The position numbers and the translations under genes were made by a program. The notes under the pieces were generated by a model, which had not been told where the DNA came from, ran no database searches, and saw nothing but the letters and a program-made list of their open reading frames with translations. 64,000 nucleotides of DNA from Desulforegula conservatrix Mb1Pa (GTDB taxonomy: Bacteria > Desulfobacterota > Desulfobacteria > Desulfobacterales > Desulforegulaceae), in contig NZ_AUEY01000005.1 in the NCBI RefSeq assembly GCF_000426225.1, positions 1 to 64,000 of the forward strand, read 5' to 3'. This document shows positions 8,819 through 17,601 of this stretch, piece after piece (position 1 is the stretch's first letter; each line of letters begins with the position of its first letter).

Positions 8819-9618
8819 AGGTTCACCACAAAGCTTTTTATGAGAGAGCCCGCAAGAATATTCCATCCGTCAGCAAGTACAAACAGAATGAGTTTGAAGG
8901 GTAGGGAGATCATTACCGGAGGAAGCATCATCATACCCATGGCAAGAAGGACGCTGGCCACAACCATATCAATAATAAGAAACGGCACATAAAGGATGAA
9001 TCCTATAATGAATGCCGTCTTTAGTTCGCTTATCACAAAGGCAGGGATGAGGGTCGTAAGTGAAACATCATCCTTTGTCTGGGGCCTTTCAAATTTGCCG
9101 AGTTTTATGAAAAGCGCCAGATCCTTTTCCCTGGTGTTTGCGAGCATGAATTTTTTCATTGGTTTTTCAGCATTAACAAGTGCTTCCTTATAAGTTATCT
9201 TGCTGTCAAGATAAGGAGTCAGGGCGTTTTTATATACATCGTCCCATACAGGTTTCATTATAAAGAAGGTCATGAACATGGCAAGCCCGATCAGCACCTG
9301 GTTCGGCGGAGAGGATTGGGTTCCTATTGCCTGTCTGAGGAAATGCAGCGCCACAGCCACTCTTGTGAACGATGTCATGAGAATGACTATGGATGGGGCT
9401 AAGGACAGAATTGTGAGAAGGGCGATTATCTCAAGTGCAACAGCCACCTGGTCGGTGTTCTGGGCCTTTTCCACTCCGATTTTTATTGAAGGGATCGGCA
9501 TTATGGGAATGTCTGCCCCAAAGCAGGGGAGGGCAATGGCAAAAATAAAAAACAGCGCCATTACGGCAGCTATAATGCTTTTATTATTGACGGATATTTT
9601 TTTTATAAATTCAGGCAT
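8815..9618 (-). CDS. fliP: Flagellar export gate protein FliP
   Basis: 267 aa. A cleavable-looking signal sequence (about residues 14-35, ending ALPCFGAD) is followed by the FliP hallmark stretch SLAPSIVILMTSFTRVAVAL and by the C-terminal MMLPPVMISLPFKLILFVL. FliP forms the pentameric base of the export gate. It lies downstream of fliO, from which it is separated by 226 bp holding two repeats, and overlaps fliQ by 4 bp. Confidence 0.97.
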   Translation of the reverse strand: MPEFIKKISVNNKSIIAAVMALFFIFAIALPCFGADIPIMPIPSIKIGVEKAQNTDQVAVALEIIALLTILSLAPSIVILMTSFTRVAVALHFLRQAIGTQSSPPNQVLIGLAMFMTFFIMKPVWDDVYKNALTPYLDSKITYKEALVNAEKPMKKFMLANTREKDLALFIKLGKFERPQTKDDVSLTTLIPAFVISELKTAFIIGFILYVPFLIIDMVVASVLLAMGMMMLPPVMISLPFKLILFVLADGWNILAGSLIKSFVVNL

Positions 9619-9684
9619 ATTTTATTCCTGTAGACAAATTCCAACTATACAGCGCATGGTCTCAAATTGAGGTTTTCAAAATAA

Positions 9685-9761
9685 CTCCTTCTCCACCGCT
9701 CCGGGGGAGAAGGTTGGGATGAGGGGGCTGAAATCATTCAGTTTAGCCCTCACCCTGACCT
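9685..9761. repeat. CT-rich palindromic intergenic repeat between fliO and fliP
   Basis: The arms CCTTCTCC (9687-9694) and GGAGAAGG (9706-9713) can pair. They are followed by GGGATGAGGGGGCT and then a CCCTCACCCTGACC stretch, a second self-complementary half. This resembles the CCCTCACCC-type intergenic repeats common in proteobacteria. Only one copy is in the window, so family membership is inference. Confidence 0.5.
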
Positions 9762-9793
9762 GTAATTCCGCCGATTAACGATTTGTTATGTAG

Positions 9794-9827
9794 GTCGGGT
9801 TAGAGCGCTCTTTGCTCGTAACCCGAC
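9794..9827. repeat. Dispersed hairpin repeat, family B, copy 1
   Basis: GTCGGGTTA and TAACCCGAC bracket GAGC/GCTC, giving a 9 bp plus 4 bp stem with one bulged base and a short loop. It lies 18 bp beyond the fliO stop codon. Related copies are at 24048-24081 and 36290-36322. It could act as an RNA hairpin in the fliO-fliP interval. Confidence 0.8.
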
Positions 9828-9844
9828 ATAAAGCTGCCGCCGCT

Positions 9845-10195
9845 TTATTTTTCAGATTCCATTCTCACCTCAAGCTCTTTTCTGAATGCCTGATCATCTG
9901 CTTCAGAATGCTTTTCCTGAGTTTCAAAGACTTCAATTTTCTCTATTCTTCCAGGAGTGACTCCAAGAAGAATTTTTTTGCCGAAGACCTCCACGATCAC
10001 AAGCTTTTCCCTCGGAGAAAAGTGTCTTGCCCCGATTATTTTTATTTCTTCCTGACGGCCTGGAAGGGAGGTGAATCTTTTTGCAACGAAAAGAATGGCT
10101 GCAAGGATTCCGATAATAATAACAAGTGCTCCGCCTGTCTTGAAGACAAGAGGCCATATTTCAGGAATTATATTGGGGCTTATTGAAGGATCCAT
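9845..10195 (-). CDS. fliO: Flagellar biosynthesis protein FliO
   Basis: 116 aa with one membrane helix at about residues 17-37 (LVFKTGGALVIIIGILAAIL) followed by a small basic cytoplasmic domain typical of FliO (IIGARHFSPREKLVIVEVFG). FliO is a scaffold for assembly of the FliP ring. It starts 8 bp downstream of the fliN stop. The downstream gap before fliP carries two palindromic repeats, unusual within this otherwise tight gene string. Confidence 0.9.
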   Translation of the reverse strand: MDPSISPNIIPEIWPLVFKTGGALVIIIGILAAILFVAKRFTSLPGRQEEIKIIGARHFSPREKLVIVEVFGKKILLGVTPGRIEKIEVFETQEKHSEADDQAFRKELEVRMESEK

Positions 10196-10203
10196 TTCAG
10201 AAC

Positions 10204-10524
10204 CTATGACGTTTTAGTGGCTGCAAGGCTTCTGACCCTTTCAAGCGGACTTATTATGTCCGTCAGACGTACCCCGAATTTTTCGTTTACAACTACGACT
10301 TCGCCCTTTGCAACGAGCTTGCCGTTTATGTAAACTTCAAGCGGCTCACCTGCCAGCTTGTTAAGTTCTATGATGGAACCCTGCCCGAGTTGCAGCAGAT
10401 CGTTTATGAGCATCCTGCTTCTGCCCAATTCCACCGATAATTCCAGAGGAATATCAAGTATAAAGGCAAGTTCCTTGTCAAGATGCCCTATTTCTGCCCT
10501 GGTTTCGTTGGCGTCATCACTCAT
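10204..10524 (-). CDS. fliN: Flagellar motor switch protein FliN
   Basis: 106 aa, essentially only the SpoA (surface presentation of antigens) domain, from about residue 18 (LAFILDIPLELSVELGRSRM) to the end. FliN forms the lower C-ring and binds FliH to bring export cargo. The N-terminus is short, with no CheY-docking segment, unlike FliY-type proteins; the docking motif in this genome is on FliM and on the repeat protein at 1-1055. GAGGT lies upstream of the ATG. It starts 9 bp after fliM. Confidence 0.95.
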   Translation of the reverse strand: MSDDANETRAEIGHLDKELAFILDIPLELSVELGRSRMLINDLLQLGQGSIIELNKLAGEPLEVYINGKLVAKGEVVVVNEKFGVRLTDIISPLERVRSLAATKTS

Positions 10525-10533
10525 ATAAAGACC

Positions 10534-11511
10534 TCATTTAAGTAAAAGCTTTTCATCAACCCGAAATGCCTGGAATCCTCTCTGAACTCCTGCGAATCCG
10601 GTTATCTTGTCAAACCCTTCGATTTTTGCGGTGATGGGGTCTGCCGCATCCTGATCAAGCTGGATTATATCTCCCGGCTTAAGCGACAGAAGCTTTTCAC
10701 CTGTTATTTCTGTGGAGCCAAGCATGACCTGTAGGTCAACATGGGACTCCAGAATGATTTCCTTCATTCTTTTTACCCAGGTCAGGTCAATATCTTCTGT
10801 CTCTGCCTGGAATCCTGCTGTGAGCTTGTTTCTGAGCGGTTCTATCATTGCGTAAGGCATACAAAGAATCAGCATGCCCGCAGCCTGCTCAAGCTCCACC
10901 TCGAATTTTGCGACTATTACAAGGTCTGTTGGCAGAACTATTGTTGCGAACTGGGGGTTTACTTCAGATCTTACAAGATGCGTTTTTACAGGTTCAACAG
11001 GAGCCCAGGCTGTTTCAAGATCCATGAGGCAGGATTGCACGACCTTCTTGATCATTTTTTCTTCGATCGGAGTAAATTCGCGGCCTTCGATTTTTGCCTT
11101 GCCCATTCCTTTTCCGCCGAAAAAAGTATCAATGAGATTGAATACAAGCTGGCTTTCAAGAACAAGCAGGGCGTGACCCCTTAAAGGCTCCATCCTGAAA
11201 ACGTGCAGGCTTGTGGGAACAGGAAGTGATCGTCCGAAATCAGAAAATTTGATGGTGTCAAGATTCTCGCTGCTTATGTCAACTGTTGTATGAAGAATGG
11301 AGCTGAGGCTGGAGCGCATTTCCCTTGCAAAACGCTCGTTTATTACCTCAAAGGTGGGCATCCTGCCGCGGATGACCCTTTCCTGACTCATGAAGTCGTA
11401 GAGGGCTACCCCCGTAGTATCCTTGGGGACGTCTGTCTCAACCTCTACTTTTCCGGAGCTCAGACCGCTGAGTAAACTGTCAACTTCATCCTGGGTTAAA
11501 ATATCGCCCAT
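10534..11511 (-). CDS. fliM: Flagellar motor switch protein FliM
   Basis: 325 aa. The N-terminal docking motif for CheY-P is TQDEVDSLLSGL (residues 6-17). The CheC-like middle domain spans about 45-235, with the GGKGMG loop that contacts FliG, and the SpoA-type C-terminal domain about 245-320. FliM transmits the chemotaxis signal to FliG and so sets rotation direction. It is flanked by fliL and fliN in the standard order. The same docking motif recurs at least eleven times in the protein encoded at 1-1055. Confidence 0.97.
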   Translation of the reverse strand: MGDILTQDEVDSLLSGLSSGKVEVETDVPKDTTGVALYDFMSQERVIRGRMPTFEVINERFAREMRSSLSSILHTTVDISSENLDTIKFSDFGRSLPVPTSLHVFRMEPLRGHALLVLESQLVFNLIDTFFGGKGMGKAKIEGREFTPIEEKMIKKVVQSCLMDLETAWAPVEPVKTHLVRSEVNPQFATIVLPTDLVIVAKFEVELEQAAGMLILCMPYAMIEPLRNKLTAGFQAETEDIDLTWVKRMKEIILESHVDLQVMLGSTEITGEKLLSLKPGDIIQLDQDAADPITAKIEGFDKITGFAGVQRGFQAFRVDEKLLLK

Positions 11512-11523
11512 AATCAGACCTGC

Positions 11524-12195
11524 CTACTGTATTGTGAATTCAGTGAAAAAAATATTTTTAGGCCTGGTTTTTCCATCAGTTACCTTTTCCGATATCCTTG
11601 AAATTTCGAGCTTCAGCTTCAGCTTTTCACTGAAATTGAGAAGTTCGTCTTTGTTTTTGGTTGCTATTATCTGTCCCAGTTGCTTAAGGGTTTCAGGCGC
11701 ATATTCCTCAAAAGCCTTTTTTTCTTCCGCATTTTTAAATTCGAGCGCAAGGCGGATAATGAGAAATTTCTGGCCTTCCTTGGGCTGTTCTTCTTGTTCC
11801 TTTGCCTTCTTAAGCGTCATTTTTTTGGCTTTCCCATCGTCTTCCTTTACAGGAGGGGACAGAGGAAGCGTAAGTCGATCCGTGAAAAATATTGCAGGGA
11901 AAAAGGTTTTCTCATCCGGCTTTTTAGGTTCTCCTTCGCCTTTTTTTTCTTCTTTTTCAGGCTTTTCCTCTTTGCCCTTTTTTTCTTCCTTTGCGCTTTC
12001 AGGGGCTTTTTTGTCCTGCCCTTTGCCTTTAAAGAAGAAATATACGGCTGTTAAAATTATTATAAGCACTAAAGCAATAACCGCGCCAATAATCAGCCAT
12101 TTTTTTAGGGGCTTTTTGCCTTCTGCAGAAGCTTCTGTTTTTTCGTGTCCTGCTTTATGTTCCGGTTTACTTTCTGGTTTATGATCTGAACTCAT
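11524..12195 (-). CDS. fliL: Flagellar basal body-associated protein FliL
   Basis: 223 aa. A charged N-terminus, a membrane helix at about residues 33-53 (WLIIGAVIALVLIIILTAVY), then a long Lys/Glu/Pro-rich linker (about 55-95), longer than in most FliL proteins, and a periplasmic FliL domain at the C-terminus ending in the typical FTEFTIQ. FliL surrounds the stator and tunes torque. Its start overlaps the motB stop as ATGA, tying it to the stator genes. Confidence 0.9.
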   Translation of the reverse strand: MSSDHKPESKPEHKAGHEKTEASAEGKKPLKKWLIIGAVIALVLIIILTAVYFFFKGKGQDKKAPESAKEEKKGKEEKPEKEEKKGEGEPKKPDEKTFFPAIFFTDRLTLPLSPPVKEDDGKAKKMTLKKAKEQEEQPKEGQKFLIIRLALEFKNAEEKKAFEEYAPETLKQLGQIIATKNKDELLNFSEKLKLKLEISRISEKVTDGKTRPKNIFFTEFTIQ

Positions 12196-12878
12196 TTGGG
12201 TTTCCTCAGTATGAATTCTATTCTTCGGTTTCTTGTCCTGTTTTTATCAGAATCGTTTGAAAATGCTGGTCTTGAGTCTCCGTATCCGCCTGCTGCAATT
12301 CTTGACGCAGGGACATCAACTCTCTCATTCAGGTATTTTGCAACTGCGAGTGCCCTTTCGACAGAGAGTTCCATATTGCTGCCGTATTTGTCTGTCTTAA
12401 CAGGAATGTCGTCTGTGTGCCCCATTATTATTATATCATTGTCAATATTCCTGAATAACACCCCGAGAGCGTCAAGCAGATGCCAACCTGATAACGGCAC
12501 CCTTGCTTCTCCTGACTGGAAAAGAGCATCAGATGACAAAGATATGGATATTCCCCTTTCATCCTCTTCCGCGTTTATTTTTTTCAGTACTTCCTGATTT
12601 TCGAGTTCTTTTTTGAGCATTTCTTTTCCGAGGATTATTTTTTTCTTCTGGCCTACCACAGGAATATCACCTGAAGAGTCTTCTATATGTGCATGCTTGA
12701 AAAGCTGGGAGAAAACATCTCTTATGAACAGTTTGTCTATGGATCTGGTGCTGAAAATCATTACAAAAAAGGTAAGAAGCAGCATTACAAGGTCTGTGAA
12801 CGTGACAAGCCATGCATTGGGATCAGGCCCTATGTTATTGATTTTTTTTGATTCTTCCTGGTATTCTTCTTCGTCCAT
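12192..12878 (-). CDS. motB: Stator protein MotB (OmpA-like peptidoglycan-binding)
   Basis: 228 aa. The N-terminal helix reads WLVTFTDLVMLLLTFFVMIF and contains the essential ion-carrying Asp. A plug segment follows, then an OmpA-like domain with MGHTDDIPV, the LSVERA segment and the closing NRRIEF, the residues that grip peptidoglycan. With MotA it forms the ion channel that drives rotation. It starts 2 bp after the stop of a second MotB-like gene and overlaps fliL by 4 bp. MotA looks PomA-like, so the coupling ion may be Na+, but that is inference. Confidence 0.93.
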   Translation of the reverse strand: MDEEEYQEESKKINNIGPDPNAWLVTFTDLVMLLLTFFVMIFSTRSIDKLFIRDVFSQLFKHAHIEDSSGDIPVVGQKKKIILGKEMLKKELENQEVLKKINAEEDERGISISLSSDALFQSGEARVPLSGWHLLDALGVLFRNIDNDIIIMGHTDDIPVKTDKYGSNMELSVERALAVAKYLNERVDVPASRIAAGGYGDSRPAFSNDSDKNRTRNRRIEFILRKPK

Positions 12879-12880
12879 GA

Positions 12881-13597
12881 TCAGTCCAGAACCTTGAAGA
12901 TAAAATCTTTGAATTTCAATGATTCATCTTCTTCTAAGCCGCTTCCGGCTTTAAAGGTTATTTCCATATAGTCCGGCGCTTTGCCTTCAATATCTGTTTT
13001 CGCGTCTTCGGGGGATCTTTTGCCTGTCCAGGAAAAAGAGCTTAATCTGTTTATGGGAATATTGCCTTTTTCAGAAAGATGAAGGGCTATTGTCATTGCC
13101 CTGAGTGCCGAGACTCTTGATTCTTTTGGGCTAAAGGCGGAAGGGTAGCCTGTTATTTCGGCAGAATATCCGCCTTTTCTGATCAGATCGGCTATTTTGT
13201 CCAGGGACTCGATGGAGCCCTGACGTATTTTGGTATCTGTTCCTTCAAAAAAGTAATCGGCAGGAACTACAAGTGCGGAATATTCATATTCCACCCTTAT
13301 TTCCGCATATTTTGCAAGCTCCGAGTCTCCTGAAATTATGGGAGAGAAATCAACAGGCGCCTTTGCAATACGTTTCTGGTTTATAGGGGCTTCTGTTTTT
13401 CTTTCAGCCATGGACAGTCCGCCGAATGTTTTTTCAACAGAAGCCAGAAGGGATGTTTTTTTATTTTTTTCAGGACTTGATATGGCCACAGTGAAAATGA
13501 AAAATGCCAGCACAATAATAAACAGGGACAGGGCAATGGTGTTGGATCCTCCTGAAGGGAGCTGGTCTTCTTCTTCTCTTTGATCCTGATTGCTCAT
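12881..13597 (-). CDS. MotB-like paralogue without the ion-binding aspartate
   Basis: 238 aa. The layout copies MotB: a short charged N-terminus, one membrane helix (about residues 19-43, NTIALSLFIIVLAFFIFTVA) and an OmpA-like periplasmic domain (about 110-225). The helix carries no Asp or Glu, so the protein cannot carry ions as MotB does. The OmpA-like part keeps ITGYP and SALRAMTIAL but lacks the Arg pair near the end (it reads DYMEITF). It lies between motA and motB, with its stop 2 bp before motB. It may help assemble or anchor the stator. MotA and the second MotB supply the canonical pair. Confidence 0.8.
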   Translation of the reverse strand: MSNQDQREEEDQLPSGGSNTIALSLFIIVLAFFIFTVAISSPEKNKKTSLLASVEKTFGGLSMAERKTEAPINQKRIAKAPVDFSPIISGDSELAKYAEIRVEYEYSALVVPADYFFEGTDTKIRQGSIESLDKIADLIRKGGYSAEITGYPSAFSPKESRVSALRAMTIALHLSEKGNIPINRLSSFSWTGKRSPEDAKTDIEGKAPDYMEITFKAGSGLEEDESLKFKDFIFKVLD

Positions 13598-13612
13598 GGC
13601 TTTTTCATGGCT

Positions 13613-14398
13613 CTATTTGTTTTTTTTGCCAAAGGTTCTATCCTTGCCTGATACGAAGCTCAACATTTTCTGTTCCATTATGCGGGGATTTTCTCCATTA
13701 GCCAGGGATACCACTCCTTCAACAATCATTTCCTTGGTTCTTGCTTCTTCCTTGCTTTTAGTCCTGAGCTTTCCGGCCACAGGAAGAAAGACAAGATTGG
13801 AAAGAACAGCTCCGTAAAAGGTCGTGATCAGAGCCACAGCCATGGCCGGGCCTATGGATTCTGGGTTGTTCATGGATTTGAGCATCTGGACTAGTCCGAT
13901 GAGTGTTCCTATCATCCCAAGTGCTGGTGCGTATGTTCCCATTGCCGTGAAAATTTCAGACCCTCCCTGGTGTCTTTCCCTTATGGATGAAATTTCCGAG
14001 TTCATTATGTTTCTTATGGAATGGGGCTCAAATCCATCCACCGTCAGTTGCAGCCCTTTTTTTATGAAAAGATCTGATACTGTTCTTAGATCCGAGTCTA
14101 TGGAAAGGATTCCTTCCCTTCTTGCTTTTACTGAAAGAGCTATGAAATTAGTGATTACGACCCTGGGTTCAGTGTCCTTTTTAATGAAAAAAGCGTGTTT
14201 TAGAGTGGAAAAAGAAGCTATGACATCCTTTGAAGGATAATTTATCATGGTTGCTCCCACGGTTCCTCCAAGAACGATCAGAATTGAAGGGAGATCAAAA
14301 AATATTCCTATGCCTCCGCCAAATCCCATTGCTATGGCAATCAGCCCGAAGGCGGAAAGAAAACCTATTATTGTGGCTAAATCAAATCTAGTTTTCAA
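13613..14398 (-). CDS. motA: Stator protein MotA (MotA/PomA family)
   Basis: 261 aa with four membrane helices, the two long ones near the C-terminus (GTYAPALGMIGTLIGLVQML and AVALITTFYGAVLSNLVFLP). The N-terminus (DLATIIGFLSAFGLIAIAMG, then GGIGIFFDLPSILIVLGGT) resembles PomA of sodium-driven motors. The start is a TTG at 14398, preceded by AGGGA about 7 nt away; no ATG fits better. It heads the motA-motB-fliLMNOPQR string. No clear promoter is visible in the 411 bp before it. Confidence 0.93.
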   Translation of the reverse strand: MKTRFDLATIIGFLSAFGLIAIAMGFGGGIGIFFDLPSILIVLGGTVGATMINYPSKDVIASFSTLKHAFFIKKDTEPRVVITNFIALSVKARREGILSIDSDLRTVSDLFIKKGLQLTVDGFEPHSIRNIMNSEISSIRERHQGGSEIFTAMGTYAPALGMIGTLIGLVQMLKSMNNPESIGPAMAVALITTFYGAVLSNLVFLPVAGKLRTKSKEEARTKEMIVEGVVSLANGENPRIMEQKMLSFVSGKDRTFGKKNK

Positions 14399-14512
14399 GA
14401 TGATATCCCTGCCGAGAATGAAAAACTTTCTGAATCCGAGTTTTTTTTGTGCGCGGGGCCAAATTACTGACAGATGATATTGAGAAATTTCCGGAACAGC
14501 CCGGAAGAGTAT

Positions 14513-14655
14513 TGATGGACTCGCAAAAAGTCAAAATAAGGAGTCTGCGTCATGCCGGACTTGATCCGGCATCCAGTATTTTCAGATTATTCTGGATTCC
14601 GGCCTGCACCGGAATGACGGTAATCAAACTATTTGCGGCCTTGTCAGTATTGAGT
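14513..14655. repeat. Dispersed MITE-like repeat, family C, copy 1
   Basis: It starts with TGATGGACTCGCAAAAAGTC, followed by CGTCATGCCGGACTTGATCC, then CTGGATTCCGGCCTGCACCG and GGAATGACGG. The left end matches the ends of copies at 30991-31125 and 49296-49431; the right end here is degenerate. The inner blocks form nested inverted repeats (GCCGGA...TCCGGC). No coding content. Confidence 0.75.
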
Positions 14656-14751
14656 TCCCGCATATAAAATATGGATGCTGTTTTCAGTCTATAACATAAC
14701 GGGAGAATCATGCCAACGGAATAGGTGTGGGGCAGGAAACCTTAGCCAATG

Positions 14752-14801
14752 AAAAAAATATCCGGTTTCCACAGGCGATTCAGCTTACGGGGAAACCGGA
14801 T
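14752..14801 (-). terminator. Intrinsic terminator of the fliK-flgD-flgE unit
   Basis: The perfect 11 bp arms ATCCGGTTTCC (14760-14770) and GGAAACCGGAT (14791-14801) form a hairpin. Read on the minus strand it is followed by a run of seven T (14752-14758). It starts 9 bp after the flgE stop. Confidence 0.85.
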
Positions 14802-14809
14802 AAACGAGA

Positions 14810-17545
14810 TTATCTCTTCATGTTGATAACTTCACCAAGAAGGGTATCAACTGTTGTTACTATTTTGGAGTTGGCCTGGAAGCCTCTCTGGGTAACGATC
14901 ATTTTTACAAATTCCGTTGCCATGTCAACGTTGGACATTTCAAGGGAGTTTGGTGATAGCGCTCCGAGCCCGTTGGTGCCAGGTTTGTTTGTTATTGGGC
15001 TTCCGCTGTCCCTTGTTTCCCTGTAGAGATTGCCGCCTTCCTTGAAAAGACCCTGGTTGTTTAGAAATTTTGCAAGTGCAACCCTGTAAAGTGGAATTAG
15101 TTCGCCGTTTGAATATATACCGGTCATGACCCCGTCGCTTGCCACGTCAACGCCCTGAAGGTCTCCTGCTCCGTACCCGTTTGCATTCTGGAATGTTGTA
15201 GTGGACGATCTTGCATACTGGGTCGTGGACAGTGACTCATTAACAAAACGGCCTGTTCCGTCGTCCTTTGTCCCTATGTCAAATTCGATCAGGTTGTCTG
15301 TCGCCCCGGCCGCACCTCCAAGAAAATCAGTAAGGAATTCGTAATACCCGTTGTCGTTTGTTTTCTGGGCTTCCCATGCGGTGCTTCCTTCAAGATCGAA
15401 TTTTATTGTGCTGTTTGTGGCTCCTCCGCCTGTTGTAAGAGGATCCTCGAAACGGAATTCAATATCATTGGTCCCGTCGTTGTTCATGTCTAGAAATACC
15501 TTGTCCCTGTCGCCTGAGATGGAGGCATTCGCGTATGCGTCAGGTGTATATACTGTGGTAGAAAAATTCATGGCAGCGGCGTCACCTGCTCCGCCTGTCC
15601 CGAGCGGAGGGTTGAAAGTATATACTATTGTTGAAACCCCGCCTGTCGCCGCATTGGTAAGAGTCAGGGTCATGGAGTTCTCATCGCCTGCTATGGTTGT
15701 TCCCGCGCCAGCGTATGCTGAACCTACGGCGCTTGGATCTGAAGCTGCTGCAAATGACCACGAACCAGCTCCTCCAGTTCCGTTGTACTGTAATCCGAAG
15801 GGACCTGCATTAACGAGAGCCTGGGGATTTGTCACAGCATATGTGAAATCTGTGGTCGCGATATTTGCCATTGATGAATGGGAAAGGGAATCAGGAACAT
15901 ATCCCATTGGCCTTACTTCCTTAAACGTACTTACATCGAATGACCCAACGTCCCCTGCGCCGGCGGTGCCAAGCGGTGTGGCAAAAGTATATGTCAGATT
16001 TGTCGTTCCACCTGTCGCGTTTGTCAGGGCAACAGTTACAGAATTGTTGTCGCCCGTAACCGTTGCAGCCGTGTATGGCGGCGGTATCGCAGGAGCCGCT
16101 ATTGACCAGCTCGTTGCAGTGCCTGTTCCGTCATATTGCAGTGTGAATGGCGCTGTAGTATTAACGAGGGCGCTGGTGTCCGATACTGCGAAAGTGGTAT
16201 TGGCCGCAGTCACTGATCCTGTGAAGTTGGCCATGGAGTGGATGTTGCCCCATGACCAGAATGGAGTCGTTCCGGCCGCATTCCACACTATGGTGTTGTT
16301 AGGTGCGTTGTCTGTTAGCACTTCAGGGTTGTGAATGAACAGTGTGGTGTTGTCATTGGCGGTGTCGCCAGTGTACAGGGTGTTGTTAACTCCCTGTACT
16401 TGCAGCCTGTTGGGATCATTAAGATTAAAGGTGACAGAGTCAAACGGCTGCACAGGCTCATCGAAGTTTATCGTAAGGTCGTTCACGCCTGCGACATCAT
16501 TGTCAAAATTTATGCTTACGCTGTTGGCATCCCCGGTTAATACGGCATTGTCGTAAGGAGGATCAAGTCTGCCGAAAGCATTGTTGAATCTCCAGTTTGT
16601 ACCGTCGAATTCAAGCCCTATGTCATAATAATCCTGATTAAAGACATCGTAGTTGTTTATTGTGAAATGTGTTTTTTCTTTAACAAGGGAACCGCCTGTC
16701 TGGATATTTCCTATAAGTCCTGTCATTCTTTCCATTGTAAGATTGGAAACAGTACCGCTGCTGTCACTGAAGGTTATCACACCCCTTGCAAGTATTCCTG
16801 CAGCGGTGGTGCCCTGCACAAGACTTCTCTGGTCTTCGGCAGGATTGCATGCAATCATGTATTCCCATTTTGCGCCGTCTTTCTTGTCATAGTATACGGT
16901 TACATCATGGGTGCTGCCCAGGGAGTCATATACCTTGACAACAGTCTGGTATTCGTAGTTGGACGATGTGATCTGGGTGTCTTCTGTCGCATCCCACACA
17001 TTTGACATTACCGCAGTTTTGCTTGTCTTGTCAGCGTTTAGATTGGTCACCACCCTTATATGATCTGTTTCCTTCGGAGGAGAAGTAAAGGATTCAAGAA
17101 GAACGTCTGTCACCGCTCCAATATCTTCACCTGTATCTGAGTCGAGCTTCCATCCCTGTACAATATAGCCTTCAGGATTTACAAGATATCCTGCTTTGTC
17201 AAAATTGAAATTGCCTGCCCTTGTATAGTATTCCCTTTCCGTGCCTGACTGTCTGAGTACAAAAAAACCGTCGCCGCCGATGGAGAGGTCTGTGGTGTTT
17301 CCTGTTGATTCGAATGATCCCTGGTCAAAGGATGAGTCAACGCTTCCAAGCGCCATGCCTCGTCCAACCTGGGCGCTTCCTGACTGGGTTGAAACTGACT
17401 GGCTCAGGAGATCGGCAAAAGTGTACCTGTTGCCTTTAAAACCCACTGTATTGACGTTGGCCACGTTATCGCCAATGACCTGCATGGCGTTACCCATGTT
17501 GGTCATGCCGCTTGTTCCTGTGAATAATGAACTTGTAAGAGACAT
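14810..17545 (-). CDS. flgE: Flagellar hook protein FlgE, enlarged
   Basis: 911 aa, about twice the enterobacterial length. The N-terminus (MSLTSSLFTGTSGMTNMGNA and the DNVANVNTVGFKGNR motif) and the C-terminus (LEMSNVDMATEFVKMIVTQR) are the conserved D0/D1 parts that form the hook core. The enlarged middle (about 320-690) contains a beta-rich unit with the pattern GDxNSV...N..GG...YTF..PL, seen near residues 331, 505, 625 and 672. A longer repeat (ALVN..PF.LQY.GTG..SWS) occurs at about 447-532 and 560-655. These should form surface domains on the hook. GGGAGGTG precedes the ATG. An intrinsic terminator follows. Confidence 0.95.
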   Translation of the reverse strand: MSLTSSLFTGTSGMTNMGNAMQVIGDNVANVNTVGFKGNRYTFADLLSQSVSTQSGSAQVGRGMALGSVDSSFDQGSFESTGNTTDLSIGGDGFFVLRQSGTEREYYTRAGNFNFDKAGYLVNPEGYIVQGWKLDSDTGEDIGAVTDVLLESFTSPPKETDHIRVVTNLNADKTSKTAVMSNVWDATEDTQITSSNYEYQTVVKVYDSLGSTHDVTVYYDKKDGAKWEYMIACNPAEDQRSLVQGTTAAGILARGVITFSDSSGTVSNLTMERMTGLIGNIQTGGSLVKEKTHFTINNYDVFNQDYYDIGLEFDGTNWRFNNAFGRLDPPYDNAVLTGDANSVSINFDNDVAGVNDLTINFDEPVQPFDSVTFNLNDPNRLQVQGVNNTLYTGDTANDNTTLFIHNPEVLTDNAPNNTIVWNAAGTTPFWSWGNIHSMANFTGSVTAANTTFAVSDTSALVNTTAPFTLQYDGTGTATSWSIAAPAIPPPYTAATVTGDNNSVTVALTNATGGTTNLTYTFATPLGTAGAGDVGSFDVSTFKEVRPMGYVPDSLSHSSMANIATTDFTYAVTNPQALVNAGPFGLQYNGTGGAGSWSFAAASDPSAVGSAYAGAGTTIAGDENSMTLTLTNAATGGVSTIVYTFNPPLGTGGAGDAAAMNFSTTVYTPDAYANASISGDRDKVFLDMNNDGTNDIEFRFEDPLTTGGGATNSTIKFDLEGSTAWEAQKTNDNGYYEFLTDFLGGAAGATDNLIEFDIGTKDDGTGRFVNESLSTTQYARSSTTTFQNANGYGAGDLQGVDVASDGVMTGIYSNGELIPLYRVALAKFLNNQGLFKEGGNLYRETRDSGSPITNKPGTNGLGALSPNSLEMSNVDMATEFVKMIVTQRGFQANSKIVTTVDTLLGEVINMKR

Positions 17546-17601
17546 GAAACACCTCCCTGTTTATACTGAACTCACCTGCAAACCTATTTTTTACAGATAG
17601 T

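Larger units (their letters stand above)
14399..14809. other. Gene-free interval between motA and flgE
   Basis: This 411 bp stretch holds a dispersed repeat (14513-14655) and the flgE terminator (14752-14801). The roughly 110 bp directly in front of motA contain an AT-rich tract and GC-rich islands but no recognisable sigma-54, sigma-28 or sigma-70 promoter. Short frames here do not look coding. Confidence 0.6.

Noticed and set aside
14449-14667. 72-codon frame through the family C repeat
   Set aside because: It consists mainly of repeat sequence, which is intergenic in the other two copies as well.
15351-16334. 327-codon plus-strand frame rich in Val, Ala and Pro
   Set aside because: Antisense to flgE; composition mirrors the repetitive Gly/Thr/Asn-rich hook insert and no protein motif is seen.
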